64,000 nt of DNA from Cyprinodon diabolis (GCA_030533445.1 CM060080.1:40531880-40595879); one strand, 5' to 3'; positions 23,441-34,331 are shown, numbered from the stretch's first letter. A program made the numbers and translations. The notes: generated by a model not told the origin, from the letters alone.

Positions 23441-25974
23441 TTTTGATTTAAAGTTCCCTATTGACACTTAATAGTTCCAGTTTTTCAGATTCATTTTTGT
23501 ACCACAACAGAGATATGTAAATTTAAGTAAATCTAGCTATTCAACTGTTAAAAATATTTCATTTGTGATATATAGCAGATATAGTTAGAGTTTATACTTA
23601 TGGTTTTTAGGTTTTCACAGAATTGATCCCAAACTTGTCTTGGTTGTCCCCCCTTTAATTCAACAGAATGGTTTCTCTCCTCAAACCTATTTTCAACTGA
23701 AGTAAATCGTAATGCAACTGCTATTTCTCTGTAGAACAATAAAATACGTACTTGGAGCTTGTTTAATCTTTTAATTATTTCAATGTGCATATTTTATATA
23801 ATTATAAGAAGGAATGTTCCATTGATCCGATTAAAAACACGTACTCTATGGCTCCTTTAAAGCCTTTAAATTCCAGGCAACCTGTGATTGTTTATAGAAT
23901 GTAATAATTTTTTTTATGCATATCCAAATGTTTTGCATTGTTTTCAACAAAATAGCAACATTTAGCAGCATTTCTGTTTGAAAGTAAACTCAAGGAAAAA
24001 AATATTGGGAACTGACATAATATATAGAATAGAAATCATGGTAGCCATATACAGTTACACGTAAAAATAAAATAATAATAATAATTTAAATAATAATTAA
24101 ATTAATTTAAAAATAATTTTCAGATTTAAGTAACTATTTGTTTATTTTATTTTATAAATGGGCAAAAATATTAATTCATCTATTAATTGCAATTTATTTT
24201 TTTCATACATGACTATCTGGAATATTCCCAGTGGTTCAGCCTATGGAGGTCCTTTGGACTTCTATTCTTCCAATTAGGGCATGGCTGCTTATTGGACCTT
24301 GTAAAACCTACAGGTCTGCCAGTAGGCAATAAGCTGCAAACATCCAAAAATATTTGCTTTGAAGCACAGCCAAAAGTCCAGCTACAGATTTAAACATTTC
24401 TGACTTGTAGCTGACTGAAGATGCTGTAAAGTAACATAGGACAGCTTTCCAGCCAATATAAATTATTGTAGTTTCTAAGAGGAAAGTAAAACAATTTAGG
24501 TTTAAAAGCACTTTACCAAAGTGTGAATCCAGTGTTATTATGTTTTTACTTTTGTACTCAAACTGAATTCATAGTAAATCAAATGGTTTCTAAAAATAGC
24601 AAGCCCTAATCTTACAGCAATTTTCCAAAAAAATAAAAAAAAAACAGACCACTGGACTTTGTTTTGCAATTTGAAGACATTTCGGTTCCCATCCAGGGAA
24701 CTTTTCCATTTCAAAATGTCTAAATTAGTGTTTAGTTCCGGGCTTTATAAAGTAGAGCAGCCAAACTAGGCTTGTTTTGCCTTAGAAAACATACAAATTG
24801 AACCGTTAGAGCAACTCCGCCCCTTAGCAATAGGAAATCGCTGATGTCTTTGTTAGCATGCAATACCCAATACTGGCTTATGCCTCTGAAAAGGGAAGTC
24901 GCAATTTTGCTTTGCCCTGGAAGTTGACCAAAACATGCAAATGCTAATTGAAATATTTAGGTATTATATATGATCTCCATATTAAAAGTTGTAAACCCAG
25001 ATTTTATTTTTATTTATCTATTTATTACAATTCAAACTGTCCAACAAAATTACTGCAGGGTTTGGACAACATACTTAGACCTCCCCTCCAGGCGGCGCAG
25101 ACAGTGTTCACTTCCAAAACAGTGTCAGGGGGAAATGTTGTGGAGCCACAGTAGCACACAAGCCTGACGAATTGTAGCAGCACCACAAAGCAGACATTAA
25201 ATGCAATTACATGCAGATGAAAACATTTTTGCTCCCACCAGTGGAGCTGATACTACTGGCAGGATGTTAATGCTGTTTCCTTACTTGTTAAAAATCTAAT
25301 CCACAGGGAAGATTTAATTTGATATAAATTTGCAAAATAAAACTAGAACATTGGTTTATTTCATCTGCAGTGTATATGTTGTTTCAGCAGAACTTGGGAA
25401 GATTTTTCTCAAGAGGAAATGACTAAACACCAAACAAATTCTGTTTGCTATGGCTTGTGTACTAAAAATATGCCCTTGTGTCAAAAACAGTGCTAGTTAT
25501 TGTGCCTCTAATTTCACCAGTTATTTTAGGTGCTGTGAATGTAAAGGGGAAACCTCAAAGTTGGCAGGTAAACAAAGAGCCTGCTTGTTTTCCTTAGATA
25601 GAGATATCTATGAGTTTTTAAACTTTAGTGGAGAGTTTTGTCTGAGCGCAACTGATGAGGGATTAAATAATGACACTGGATCACGACAATTGTAGTAGCC
25701 ATCCCTAGATTTACGTTACAGGTAACCTAATCTATAATCGTTCTGAACTTAAACAAATCTGGATTTTTTTTTCTGATTATGGCAACTCATCTACAGTTGC
25801 ATCTGCCGTTTAGGCAAGACCAAGGAAGCTTTTAGTTTCAGTAAAAATACATTTAAAAGTGCTCTACATGAATATTTTTTTAATGACTATGACCTGGATG
25901 ACTGAGAATCTTCACCAGCAAAAAAAAAAACATGACAGGGCAACACAGAGACAAACAGGACAAACAACCAGTCA
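23441..25974. other. No recognised genes; one possible decayed repeat
   Basis: AT-rich, with an ATT/AAT-rich patch at about 24065-24120. At 24650-24710 the words gcaatttgaagacatttcg and ttcccatcc resemble a fish repeat I recall, without clear ends. No coding support. Confidence 0.3.
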
Positions 25975-26122
25975 CACACACACTCACACCAAAGGAGAAT
26001 TTAGCCAATTAGCCTAACAGTCATGTTTTTGGACTGTGGGAGGAAGTCATAGTATCCAGAGAGAACCCACACAAGTTGAGGGAGAAAATGAATACTCAAT
26101 GCAAAAAAAAGCCCAGGGCAAG
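25975..26122. repeat. Common teleost repeat, left part (split by solo LTR)
   Basis: The sequence tttttggactgtgggagga, followed by gagagaacccacacaag and aaagcccagggcaaggaatc, is a decayed copy of a widespread fish repeat. Its continuation, gaatcgaacccagtacc, resumes at 26537 after the inserted LTR. Confidence 0.65.
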
Positions 26123-26127
26123 GAATC

Positions 26128-26536
26128 TGTCAAGTTGGCGGTGGAGGCTTGACAGGACCCAAATGCAGACACAAAAGCTTGAGGTGGTTACTTGAAGGTT
26201 TAATAACAAAACGGGTAACAGAAGCAAAAATCCAAAAACATAAATCAAAAAAAATGCTGAAGGTCAGGAATACTCGCAGCAAGGGGGCAAAGAAATGACA
26301 ACAAACCAGCCAAGAGTGACTGAACAGGAGGAGAATAAATAGGAGAGAGAAACAAAGACCAGGCTAATTAGCAGATTGGGAGCAGGTGTGAACTGAGGCA
26401 AGAAGGGAGCTAGGGAAAAGGAGACTGACACAAGAGGACAAACAGGAAATATCTAAGAACTAAAATACAATCAAAAATAAATACAACACAAGAATGGAAA
26501 TAGGACCAATGAAAACTCAGTACCAAAACCATGACT
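26128..26536 (-). mobile_element. Solo LTR with gaatc target duplication
   Basis: It starts tgtcaagttggcggtgg and ends accatgact, aligning with the LTR at 19463-19877 (gacccaaatgcag, agatt-like ttaataac, accaggctaattagc, attgggagcaggtg). The pentamer gaatc is present directly on both sides (26123-26127 and 26537-26541). This is the product expected from recombination between the two LTRs of a full element. The host repeat reads continuously when the LTR and one duplication are removed. Confidence 0.88.
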
Positions 26537-26600
26537 GAATCGAACCCAGTACCTACTAGCTGGAAGGCAGCCGTGTTACCCACTGCCACACTGAGCAGCC
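26537..26600. repeat. Common teleost repeat, right part
   Basis: gaatcgaacccagtacctac and the following ctgccacactgagcagcc continue the repeat interrupted at 26122. Confidence 0.6.
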
Positions 26601-26629
26601 AAAGTAGTGTAATACAACGCTGGTAAATA

Positions 26630-26830
26630 ATCTCACAGTCATATACTGACTAAGGACTTGAGACACGGACAACTCAGATATAGGCCTATAATTATTCAAA
26701 TCAGTTTGGTCTCCATCTTTATGAAGGGGAAGTATAGAGGCAGACTTCCAAACCAAAGGGATTGAACCTGATCTGAGTGGAAGATTAAATTTATATTTCA
26801 AGGGAGATCAAATGATTTCAACAACTTTTT
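26630..26830 (-). pseudogene. LINE reverse transcriptase fragment
   Basis: On the minus strand the frame contains IPLVWKSASILPLHKDGD followed by NNYRPISELS. This is the N-terminal RT signature of L2/CR1-like elements (fingers region, before the catalytic box). After VLSQYMT the similarity stops. It is a short isolated fragment. Confidence 0.65.
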
Positions 26831-27221
26831 ATTAAAAGCAATTTTCCAGTTTATATAATCTTGCATGTTTTTTTTTTCACCATCTAGATATGAGAAATTA
26901 CAGATTTAATATAGTGGAATGATCACTGGATCTGACAGATGAGATTGTATTCCTAGAAGTAAAAATGGAGGTTTGTTGATTTGGACCAGAATGCAGATAC
27001 GCAGACGCATCATGGTGAGTTGATTATATTTAATAAGCGATAAACAAACAGAAGCATGGAGACTGGTGATAAGCAGTCTAGCATATTTGGAGACAGACAC
27101 ATTTTAACAGCTGCCTGAGAACAAAAACTATAAATAATAAATGTGATCACTTCGGCATTCACTAGGCTCTGCTTGCTTTTCTTCTAATCTGTTTTCTCTT
27201 TTTTTGCTTTCTGTTTTCTCA

Positions 27222-27461
27222 GGTGACCATTGGTGTTCACCTGTGGCCTCTCCATCCTTTGTCAGGTGCAATTTTGAAGGACCACTGGTGCCACTGAATG
27301 ATCTGCAGACTGCTGCCAAGGCATTGGCTGTAATCTGTAATAATGGCTGTCCGGCCAGACCTAGCACTGACCAGCTGCGTCACTTGATGGAGCAGCTTCC
27401 GACCGATGTCTTACAGTCTGGACGCCTTTGGGCTGTTAACTTGAGTAGGCAGATTGAATGA
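27222..27461 (+). CDS. Unassigned exon-like ORF
   Basis: A long pyrimidine tract (27180-27220) ends in ttttctcag, a strong splice-acceptor match, and the frame after it stays open for about 80 codons to a stop at 27459-27461. The reading includes DHWCSPVASPSFVRCNFEG and LNDLQTAAKALAVICNNGC, with four cysteines, and does not look low-complexity. An aataaa lies at 27605, about 145 bp after the stop. That layout fits a 3' terminal exon, but I do not recognise the protein, and LTR-like sequence follows at 27630. It may be a real exon, a retroelement piece or chance. Confidence 0.25.
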   Translation, partial: GDHWCSPVASPSFVRCNFEGPLVPLNDLQTAAKALAVICNNGCPARPSTDQLRHLMEQLPTDVLQSGRLWAVNLSRQIE

Positions 27462-27629
27462 GCATGGCAGGGATTATCAAACATCTGGGAGAGATTCTTA
27501 AAATGAGAATGAAGGGATGGGTGTTCGTGTTCAACTGTGTGTTACAGATTATGAATTGAATTATTAGAAGTCTCTGGAATTGGAAATACTCCAGTATAGT
27601 GTGCAATAAACATGAAATTGTGCAAGAAT

Positions 27630-27687
27630 GAAAAATAAGACCAATGAAAAGTCAGAGATAAAACTTGAATAAAACCAAAACCATGAC
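27630..27687 (-). repeat. LTR end fragment, 19463-21232 family
   Basis: aagaccaatgaaaagtcaga, then gataaaacttgaataaaacc and aaaaccatgaca match the LTR ends at 21180-21232 and 26500-26536. The remainder of the LTR was not found next to it. Confidence 0.6.
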
Positions 27688-27989
27688 ATTGTCAGGCAGG
27701 GGTCATAGTAGTTATTTTTATCAATATATACAGTATATCTATGTTTTACTTTTAATGGTAAATTATTTCCATTTTTACCTTCAGCTAGATCAGCCCAAAC
27801 CTAATTTTTCTAACAGCTACTCTCCAACAGCCAGTAGCCCAGCCCACACACTTTAGGTGGAACCAAGATGGCTTGCACCGATTAACATTTGTGCAGCAAT
27901 CATTGTAAATCACCTGCAAAACACTGACTTATTCAATATGCAGATTTGAAATATTTGAAGATATGGAATGCAGACAAATGGAAAAACCT

Positions 27990-28433
27990 CGTAAGAAGAA
28001 AAAAAAAAGCACCCAACACGGTGTGCAAGCACCACAGGGAGTTGACTGCACACAGCGCTTCCACCGAGGACTGTGTCATGGAGTCTACCCCCATCACCCT
28101 CTGTGACTCCACCATTGACACAGTGGAGTCTTTCCGCTTCCTGGGAACTATCATCTCCCAGGACCTAAAGTGGGAGCTGAACATTGACTCCCTCACCAAG
28201 AAAGCCCAGCAGAGGATGTACTTCCTGCGGCAGCTGAAGAAATTCAACCTGCCAAGGACAATGATGGTGCAGTTCTACTCCTCCATCATTGAGTCCATCC
28301 TCACTTCCTCCATCACCATCTGGTACGCTGGTGCCACCGCTAAGGACAAGAGCAGACTGCAGAGTGTCATCCGGTCTGCAGAGAAGGTGATTGGCTGCAA
28401 CCTCCCATCTCTCCAGGAGCTGCACGCCTCCAG
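27990..28433 (+). pseudogene. LINE C ORF2, part before the inserted LINE B
   Basis: The frame is open across this stretch. It reads ITLCDSTIDTVESFRFLGTI, then KKAQQRMYFLRQLKKFNLP, IWYAGATAKDKSRL and SAEKVIGCNLPSLQELHAS. These are the post-RT (thumb and C-terminal) motifs of a fish non-LTR retrotransposon whose 3' end carries gattct repeats. The upstream RT domain is missing (5' truncation, as usual for LINEs). The frame is cut at codon 'AS' by LINE B and resumes at 30206 in the same register once LINE B and one ctccag copy are removed. I do not assign a clade. Confidence 0.75.
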
Positions 28434-29163
28434 TTTCAATTCAATTTCAATTCAGTTTATTTATATAGCGCCAAATTCACAACACATGTCATCTCAAGGC
28501 ACTTTACAGTTCAACCAGATCATACATTCAAATTGATACAAAGTTTTCTATCTAAGGAAAACCAGTTGATTGCATTGACTCATTGACTCAAATACAATCC
28601 CTCACACTAAGCATGCTTGTAGCGACAGTGGAGAGGAAAAACTCCCTTTTAACAGGAAGAAATCTCCAGCAGAACCAGGCTCAGTGTGAGCGGCCATCTG
28701 CTGAGGCCGACTGGGGTTCAAGGAGACAGAAGCAGAGATACAAAAAGCAGCTGTAAAAGGCGGCCCCGTCCAGGAAACACACAGCCAGGCAGATGAGCTC
28801 CAAGGCAGCTCCCATGTCAGAGGACGAAGAGAGCACATCCACTCAGTCATGGTCAGAGAAACAGGACCACACCTGAAGACAGGCCGATCTCCAACATCTA
28901 CAAACAAGGGTGTTGATGGAAGCAGCACAGCTGATGTTTCTTTCCTGGATGACGTCACAGCCAAACAGGAACAGACGAGGCAAAGCTACTCTGAGGAAAA
29001 GCAGAGAGAGCAGAACGTTAGAGATTGAACAAACAGATTCTGCAGAATAGGAGAATAGAGATACAATGAAGCAGAATGATGAAAAAGGGGTCCCTATGTC
29101 CTCCAGCAGTCTAAGCCTATAGCAGCAGAACTATAGAGATAGCTCAGGATAACCTGAGCCACT

Positions 29164-29934
29164 CTAACTAGAAGCTTTATCAAAAAGGAAAGTTTTAAGC
29201 CTAGCCTTAAAAGTAGACAGGGTGTCTGCCTCATGGACTAAAACTGGTAGTTGGTTCCACAGGAGAGGAGCCTGATAACTAAAAGATCTGCCTCCCATTC
29301 TACTTTTAGAAATTCTAGGAACCACTAGTAAACCTGCAGATTGAGAGCGAAGTGCTCTGTTAGGAACATAAGGAACAATCAGATCTCTGATATCAGATGG
29401 AGCTTGGCCATTTAAGGCTTTATATGTGAGAAGGAGGATTTTAAATTCTATTCTGGATTTAACAGGAAGCCAATGAAGAGAAGCCAGGATAGGAGAGATA
29501 TGATCTCTCTTTTTAATTTTCATCAGAACTCTGGCTGCAGCATTTTGGATCAGCTGAAGGCTTTTAACTACAGTTTGTGGACTTCCTGATAGTAAAGAAT
29601 CACAATAGTCCAGCCTTGAAGTAACAAATGGATGGACTAGTTTCTCAGCATCACCCCTGGACAGGAGATTTCTAATTTTTGCAATGTTCCTCAGATGAAA
29701 GAAGGAAATTCTAGAAACCTCTTTGATCTGGGATTTAAATGACAGGTCCTGATCAAAAACAACACCAAGATTTTTTACTTTATTATCTGAAATCAGTTTA
29801 ATCCCATCCAAATGAAGTGACTGGCTAATCAGCTTCTTTTTCAGAGACTCTGGTCCAAAGACTATAACTTCTGTTTTGTCTGCATCCAGAAGCAGAAAGT
29901 TAAGAGTCATCCAGGTTTTTATGTCTTCAGACAT
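29164..29934 (-). CDS. LINE B ORF2 C-terminal half, uninterrupted
   Basis: A 256-codon frame without breaks starts at an ATG ([20 protein letters not shown]) and carries [69 protein letters not shown] and ends [18 protein letters not shown]. It is the thumb and C-terminal region of an L2/CR1-like ORF2 protein, which in active elements supports target-primed reverse transcription. The ATG overlaps the stop of the RT frame by 16 nt in the -1 register (ATGTCTGAAGACATAA). Copy A has the same arrangement. Alone it cannot be an active RT. Confidence 0.7.
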   Translation of the reverse strand: MSEDIKTWMTLNFLLLDADKTEVIVFGPESLKKKLISQSLHLDGIKLISDNKVKNLGVVFDQDLSFKSQIKEVSRISFFHLRNIAKIRNLLSRGDAEKLVHPFVTSRLDYCDSLLSGSPQTVVKSLQLIQNAAARVLMKIKKRDHISPILASLHWLPVKSRIEFKILLLTYKALNGQAPSDIRDLIVPYVPNRALRSQSAGLLVVPRISKSRMGGRSFSYQAPLLWNQLPVLVHEADTLSTFKARLKTFLFDKASS

Positions 29935-30199
29935 GCCTGTAATCTATGTAATGGGTTAGCTTCATCTGGATTTATAGACAGATATAGCTGGGTATCATCA
30001 GCATAACAGTGGAAATTAATCCCATGCTGTCTAATAACTCTATCAATTGGGAGCATGTATAAAGTAAAGAGAACTGGTCCTAGCACTGATCCCTGTGGTA
30101 CTCCACAGGTAACCTTTGAGCGTGTTGAAGATCTATCATTAACATGAACAAACTGAATTCGATCAGATAGATAAGATTTAAACCAGTCTAGTGCTAGTG
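29919..30199 (-). pseudogene. LINE B reverse transcriptase, catalytic part
   Basis: The minus-strand frame within the element reads [19 protein letters not shown], then [19 protein letters not shown] and [11 protein letters not shown]. The RT catalytic box YADD is intact. The endonuclease and N-terminal RT are absent through 5' truncation. The frame ends at a TAA (29919-29921) that lies inside the start of the next frame, so the RT thumb is encoded in a different register (see 29164-29934). Open codons beyond 30199 belong to LINE C read backwards and are not part of this protein. Confidence 0.8.
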
Positions 30200-30205
30200 C
30201 TCCAG

Positions 30206-30448
30206 GACTCTGAGGCGTGCAGGGAAGATTGTGCCTGATCCCTCGCACCCCAGTCACAGATTATTTCAGTCACTACCCTCTGCCAGGAGGCTGCGGTCCA
30301 TCAGGACCAGAACCTCCCGTCACAAAAACAGTTTTTTCCCATCTGCTATCGGCCTTATCAACAAGGCCAAGAGCCGCCCGTCACACTGGACAATGTTTCT
30401 CTCCCCCATTCAGGATTTCTGCATTACATTAACGCAGAGTCTACTGTT
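30206..30448 (+). pseudogene. LINE C ORF2 C-terminus, after the inserted LINE B
   Basis: The frame continues from 28433: after the junction it reads [19 protein letters not shown], then RTSRHKNSFFPSAIGLINKA. The PSHPSHRLF and KNSFFPSAI words are the C-terminal signature of this LINE group. No shift is needed at the junction, which supports LINE C having been open when LINE B landed. The end of the protein runs towards the AT microsatellite in the 3' untranslated region. Confidence 0.7.
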
Positions 30449-30459
30449 TGTATATAGCT

Positions 30460-30462
<3 letters not shown>

Positions 30463-30525
<63 letters not shown>

Positions 30526-30546
30526 TTTTTATATATATATATATAT
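30463..30546. repeat. (AT)n microsatellite in LINE C 3' region
   Basis: AT dinucleotides with short interruptions (near 30515 and 30522-30528) between the coding end and the 3' tail of LINE C. Confidence 0.9.
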
Positions 30547-30657
30547 TCTATCTTATTTTGTTATTTTGTTTTTTGTCTGCACCAACAACACCAAGTCAAA
30601 TTCCTTGTAAGTGCAAACCTACTTGACAATAAACTTGATTCTGATTCTGATTCTGAT
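30547..30657 (+). mobile_element. LINE C 3' end with gattct repeats
   Basis: The sequence ends acttgacaataaacttgatt followed by three gattct units (to about 30656). The caataaa and the short tandem tail mark the 3' end of a non-LTR retrotransposon. Confidence 0.75.
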
Positions 30658-30814
30658 CAAAGTTCGAGGACACCCATAAAATACACAACATCAAGAAAAA
30701 ATGTCTCATGTAACAAACATTCTTGGTTTTTTGATAGATGAACAGTTGTGTGTGAAGAGAGTAAAGAGGGCGGGGCTGATAACCCCCATGCGTGCCAGTG
30801 TTGAGGGTCTACAG

Positions 30815-30929
30815 CAGGGATGTCCAAAGTCGTTCCTCAAGGATCACCTGAATCTGCTGTGCTAAAGCCCTGAAACATTGAAAATCCATAGGACAGCAGC
30901 CCTCAAAGACCAAATTTGGACATTCTTTG
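30815..30929. repeat. Short hAT-like MITE
   Basis: The start cagggatgtccaaa and end tttggacattctttg are imperfect inverted repeats. The interior (gttcctcaaggatcacctg, cctgaaacattgaaaa) resembles a short fish hAT derivative. Flanks tctacagc and tctataat match only partly. Confidence 0.5.
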
Positions 30930-31348
30930 TCTATAATGAAGCTGAAGGAGGTGGACTAAAGGTATATTGACACTAAATGCAATACCTGCAAACTTTTTGC
31001 CTGACCAGCAAAAACCAATTCGCACCGCAGGAGAATTCGCCCGGTTGGGCGAAAGGCTCCACTTCTTTATAGATTCTGATTGTTGGTTTCACTTTAAAGT
31101 CGTAGGGAAACGGCTGTTCCAATGATTGAGGTTCTGAATTCTACCGAGTGTTGCCAGACTTTACACGAGTGAATAAAGGGAAGTTGTTGTGATGGAAGGT
31201 TTGCAAGCCTGTTTGATTGTGGCTGGTGTTTCCAAAACATTTTGCTAACCAGTAAGCAACTTAGTTGTAGTAGGTTCCCAATGGGAAATTCCATTGGGAC
31301 CAAGTAGCACTAAATTGGTGACTTAGAAACGACACTGTCAAGGAACGC

Positions 31349-31605
31349 TACGTACAGCGGAAACATGCAAGAGGAGGAGAGTTTAGTGTCGGAGGTCGTG
31401 GATGAGTCTCCTCCGTCATCCATTTTTTATTTAGAGGAGGAAAGCGGGGACGAAGATGTTGGTGTAGAGGACGCCAGGGCGGCAGAAGCTTGGTTTAGTG
31501 TCGAAGGATTATAGCCATACATGTTTGAGCCCTTTCCTCTCAACACTGACAGTTCTATTAGCTCTACGTCTGCTGAAAGCACAGATGTAGGTTGTAGGTA
31601 GTATG
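31349..31605 (+). pseudogene. Fragment of a transposon-associated acidic ORF (P2X7-like C-terminal type?)
   Basis: From the ATG at about 31365 the plus strand reads MQEEESLVSEVVDESPPSS, then an acidic stretch (EEESGDEDVGVEDARAAEA) ending in a stop at about 31514. In the same frame after the stop comes PYMFEPFPLN and a serine-rich tail (SSISSTSAESTD), ending near 31598. The GLxPYMFEP motif resembles the start of a domain found in fish proteins annotated as P2X7-like, which I associate with mobile elements. The zinc-binding part that would follow is not seen. This is a tentative reading. Confidence 0.3.
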
Positions 31606-33237
31606 ATGAAACGGTTCTTCTAACCACCTTATGATCTGCATGAAAGAGTCTCATGCTTAAGGACCTAGACAAAATACTTTCCATGCCAGTTTTAAGGGAT
31701 GTTACTCATTCCTTTACACAAGGACTGAAGACAGGCAAATAAAGTGTTTATCTTAACTAGCTGTTAATTCTGTATATAGTGATGATATAGTGATACCTTC
31801 ACACTTCTGAAAAAGAAAGAAATGTAAAGGTGATTATTTAATAGAATAGAATAGTAAATCTGTTATTGTCCCACAATGGGGAAATTCTGGTAAATTTTAG
31901 CTAACAATGTATCATAAAAAAACACCATATACACATTAATAAAAACGAATAACTTTAACACATGGGTGAAAGTATTCTACTCTGTATCTGACACCTAATA
32001 TTTGTCCATAGAACCACCAACATAGGTTTCCAAAGCTGTAGGGTAGAGGAGTGTTGCGGGGTATGATGTAGTTGCACAATGAAATATGTTAAGGAAGAAA
32101 TTTCTAAAAAGTTAACTTTGGAAAAAAGTTTGGCTCTCTCTCTTCCTCTGGATACCAGGTCCTCTCGGCGGCCACGTGTAGCCACAAGGAAAACAACAAT
32201 GCGTGTTGACGTCACAGAATTACAGAGTTTAATCCAATATAAGACAATGCATAAACTTAGAAGTAAGACATTGCACAAACTTACACCAGAAACTGCAGAA
32301 CAACAGAGACTTACATTCATTTACCTGACATAAATGGAGAGAAGGAAAGAAAGCAAAGACGTACAAAGACATCTTTGGAGAGTTGCAAGAGCAAATCTGA
32401 TTTGTTACTTCTGTGTAGAAAGTTTTATAATGTAGGTGTGTCTTTCCTTTTAGTATATTCAGTTAAGTCGTCCCTCCGCTTGACCAATTGGAAGCTACCT
32501 TGGACACTCAGAAAAACTTAGAACTTCCCCTAATTTACGGCAAAAATCTGGGGCCATTTGCTCCTTTGTTTTAACAAGAAAAAGCGGAGAGCTTGTCCTG
32601 GCCTCCAGGAATTCTAAGGTCATCTGGCTAAGGAAAACATAAGATAAGATTTCACAGATGGCTGTGGAATCTGGGGTCTCTCCTGCTATAAATTCTCAGG
32701 AACAAACTTAAATTCAGTAATTTGGTTCAAGGAAAGGTTATCTTCAAAAACCCAATTTTGCTCTTCTGCAATATCCACCCCAAAAGATTGAATCCTGCCT
32801 TAAACCAAAAATAACTCATAGAATCAACAGAACATGAGATACAATTCCTTTTTCTCACCTATGAAACATAATACTCAATCTTAAGTATACAAGCTAACAC
32901 ATTTTCTAATACCCCATTTAGCATAGATCCTGAGCAATTTTCTAATACTAAACAAAACATTTTCATTCAAACAATTTCCATTTGATTCTGATATTGTCAC
33001 AGATAGTACAATTTTCAAATACATTCATCATCTACTAAACTAGACTAAAATTAAATAATACAATTTTCATTTAAAAAACATGCTATTAGTACCTAGAAAA
33101 ATGTCTTAAAAACTAAATGTTAGTGTTTTAACATTCTACATTGTATTCAGTTTCACACCATCCCAGATGTTAGTTCTGGAAGACTTTTGATCTTCTGTAA
33201 ACCAAGCAGACCTCTCTCCTCGAGGCTCAAATGATGT

Positions 33238-33263
33238 CCCCCCCCCCCCCCCCCCCCCCCCCC
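33238..33263. repeat. poly(C) tract
   Basis: Twenty-six consecutive C residues followed by aggag. The length may be affected by sequencing or assembly. Confidence 0.9.
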
Positions 33264-33844
33264 AGGAGATACTCATTTTATGGCCTCCTGTACTTTGAAT
33301 ACTTACCCATCAATAGTTTAGTTTTAAATCATTAACACAAACTTGTTCAAAATTAAGAAATATGTTCAAAATGAGAGTGTTCAACATACCTTTTACACAT
33401 GCCGTAAGATTAACTGTATTAAAAACTAAAAATAATCATTTTTCTTTAACAAATCTTATTACCGTAAGAAGAAAAAAGGAACACTAAATGAGCTAGCATT
33501 TCCAACTTTGGTTTGATATTTGACATTAAAGGGGAACGCCATTTTTTTTACATTGGGCCCTTGATTTTACGTTATTACATCATGTTCTACTCGCCCATAT
33601 TAGTTTAGTGTTATTTGGAGCCGTTCTGAAGATATTCCGTTTGGTTATATCCAAGTAACCTCTTCCTATGGGCAACGACTTGAAGGCACAAACTAAACTG
33701 TTCATCATTTATTCTTTATGGTACGCCAGCATTCAGAACATTGAGGTGAATCACTGTCACCCAGACATCTGCGGTTATATTTTTTATATTTCTGTTTGTT
33801 TTTTTTAACAAATGGAGTGTGTATGACGTCATCCGTTTAATTCT

Positions 33845-34265
33845 TATTTTGTTGTGTTCTCTGGTTATTTTTCAATTTTCAGGTTTTTATTTGTTGCCCT
33901 CTGCGGCCCTCTTGTGTTCTCCTTTTTCCTAGCTCTTTTCCTGTTCTGCTCTGCTCACACCTGCTCCCAATCTGCTCGTTAGTCCTCTCTTTGTTTCAGT
34001 CTCCCATAAATACACTCTCTGTTCAGTTCCTCAGTGCTGGTTCCTCGTCTAACTTCCTCCAACTCTGTCTCTCTGAGTCTTCCTCTTCGTGATGGTTTTC
34101 CCCCCGATGTCTCAATGGTTTCTGGTTTGTTTGACTTTGTGTTCAGGTTTTGATTTTTGGATTTTGGATTCCTGCCTCAGTTACTCTTCATTAAATCATC
34201 AAGAAACTCACCTCTGTCTCCCTGCCTCTGCATTTGGGTCCTCACACCACTACCAAATCCAGACA
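33845..34265 (+). repeat. Solo LTR (19463 family), opposite orientation, inside the TTAA element
   Basis: On the plus strand gttgccctctgcggccctct, cacacctgctcccaat, ctttgtttcagtctcccata, ctggttcctcgtc and ctctgcatttgggtcc match the reverse complement of the LTR at 19463-19877. The right end is ccagaca (34265). The left boundary is approximate and no target duplication was found. The copy is clearly more diverged than that at 26128. Confidence 0.65.
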
Positions 34266-34331
34266 AGAATAAATTATGAACACTTTAGTTTGTGCCTTCA
34301 ACCCATTGCCCATAGCAAGATGTAAAATCAA

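Larger units (their letters stand above)
28434..30199 (-). mobile_element. L2-like LINE copy B, inserted into LINE C
   Basis: This copy lies on the minus strand. Its 3' end is at 28434 (tail of ttgaattgaaa-type repeats next to tatatagcgcc). The 5' end is truncated at 30199 within the RT domain. The hexamer ctccag occurs at both edges (28428-28433 and 30200-30205) as the target duplication. The 3' untranslated part covers 28434-29163 and includes the tatagcgccaaattcac segment also seen in the LINE tail at 37585. It is nearly identical to copy A at 11425-12351 but without that copy's later indels. Confidence 0.9.
30930..33525. other. Mostly unannotated stretch with a 26-base C run
   Basis: Apart from the acidic ORF fragment at 31349-31605, no gene is supported. 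The 32080-33270 part has LTR-like composition but no matching ends. A run of 26 C residues lies at 33238-33263. Confidence 0.3.

Noticed and set aside
29164..30257. Host gene with a reverse-transcriptase domain
   Set aside because: The frames lie inside a LINE bounded by a ctccag duplication and match another LINE copy at 11425-12351.
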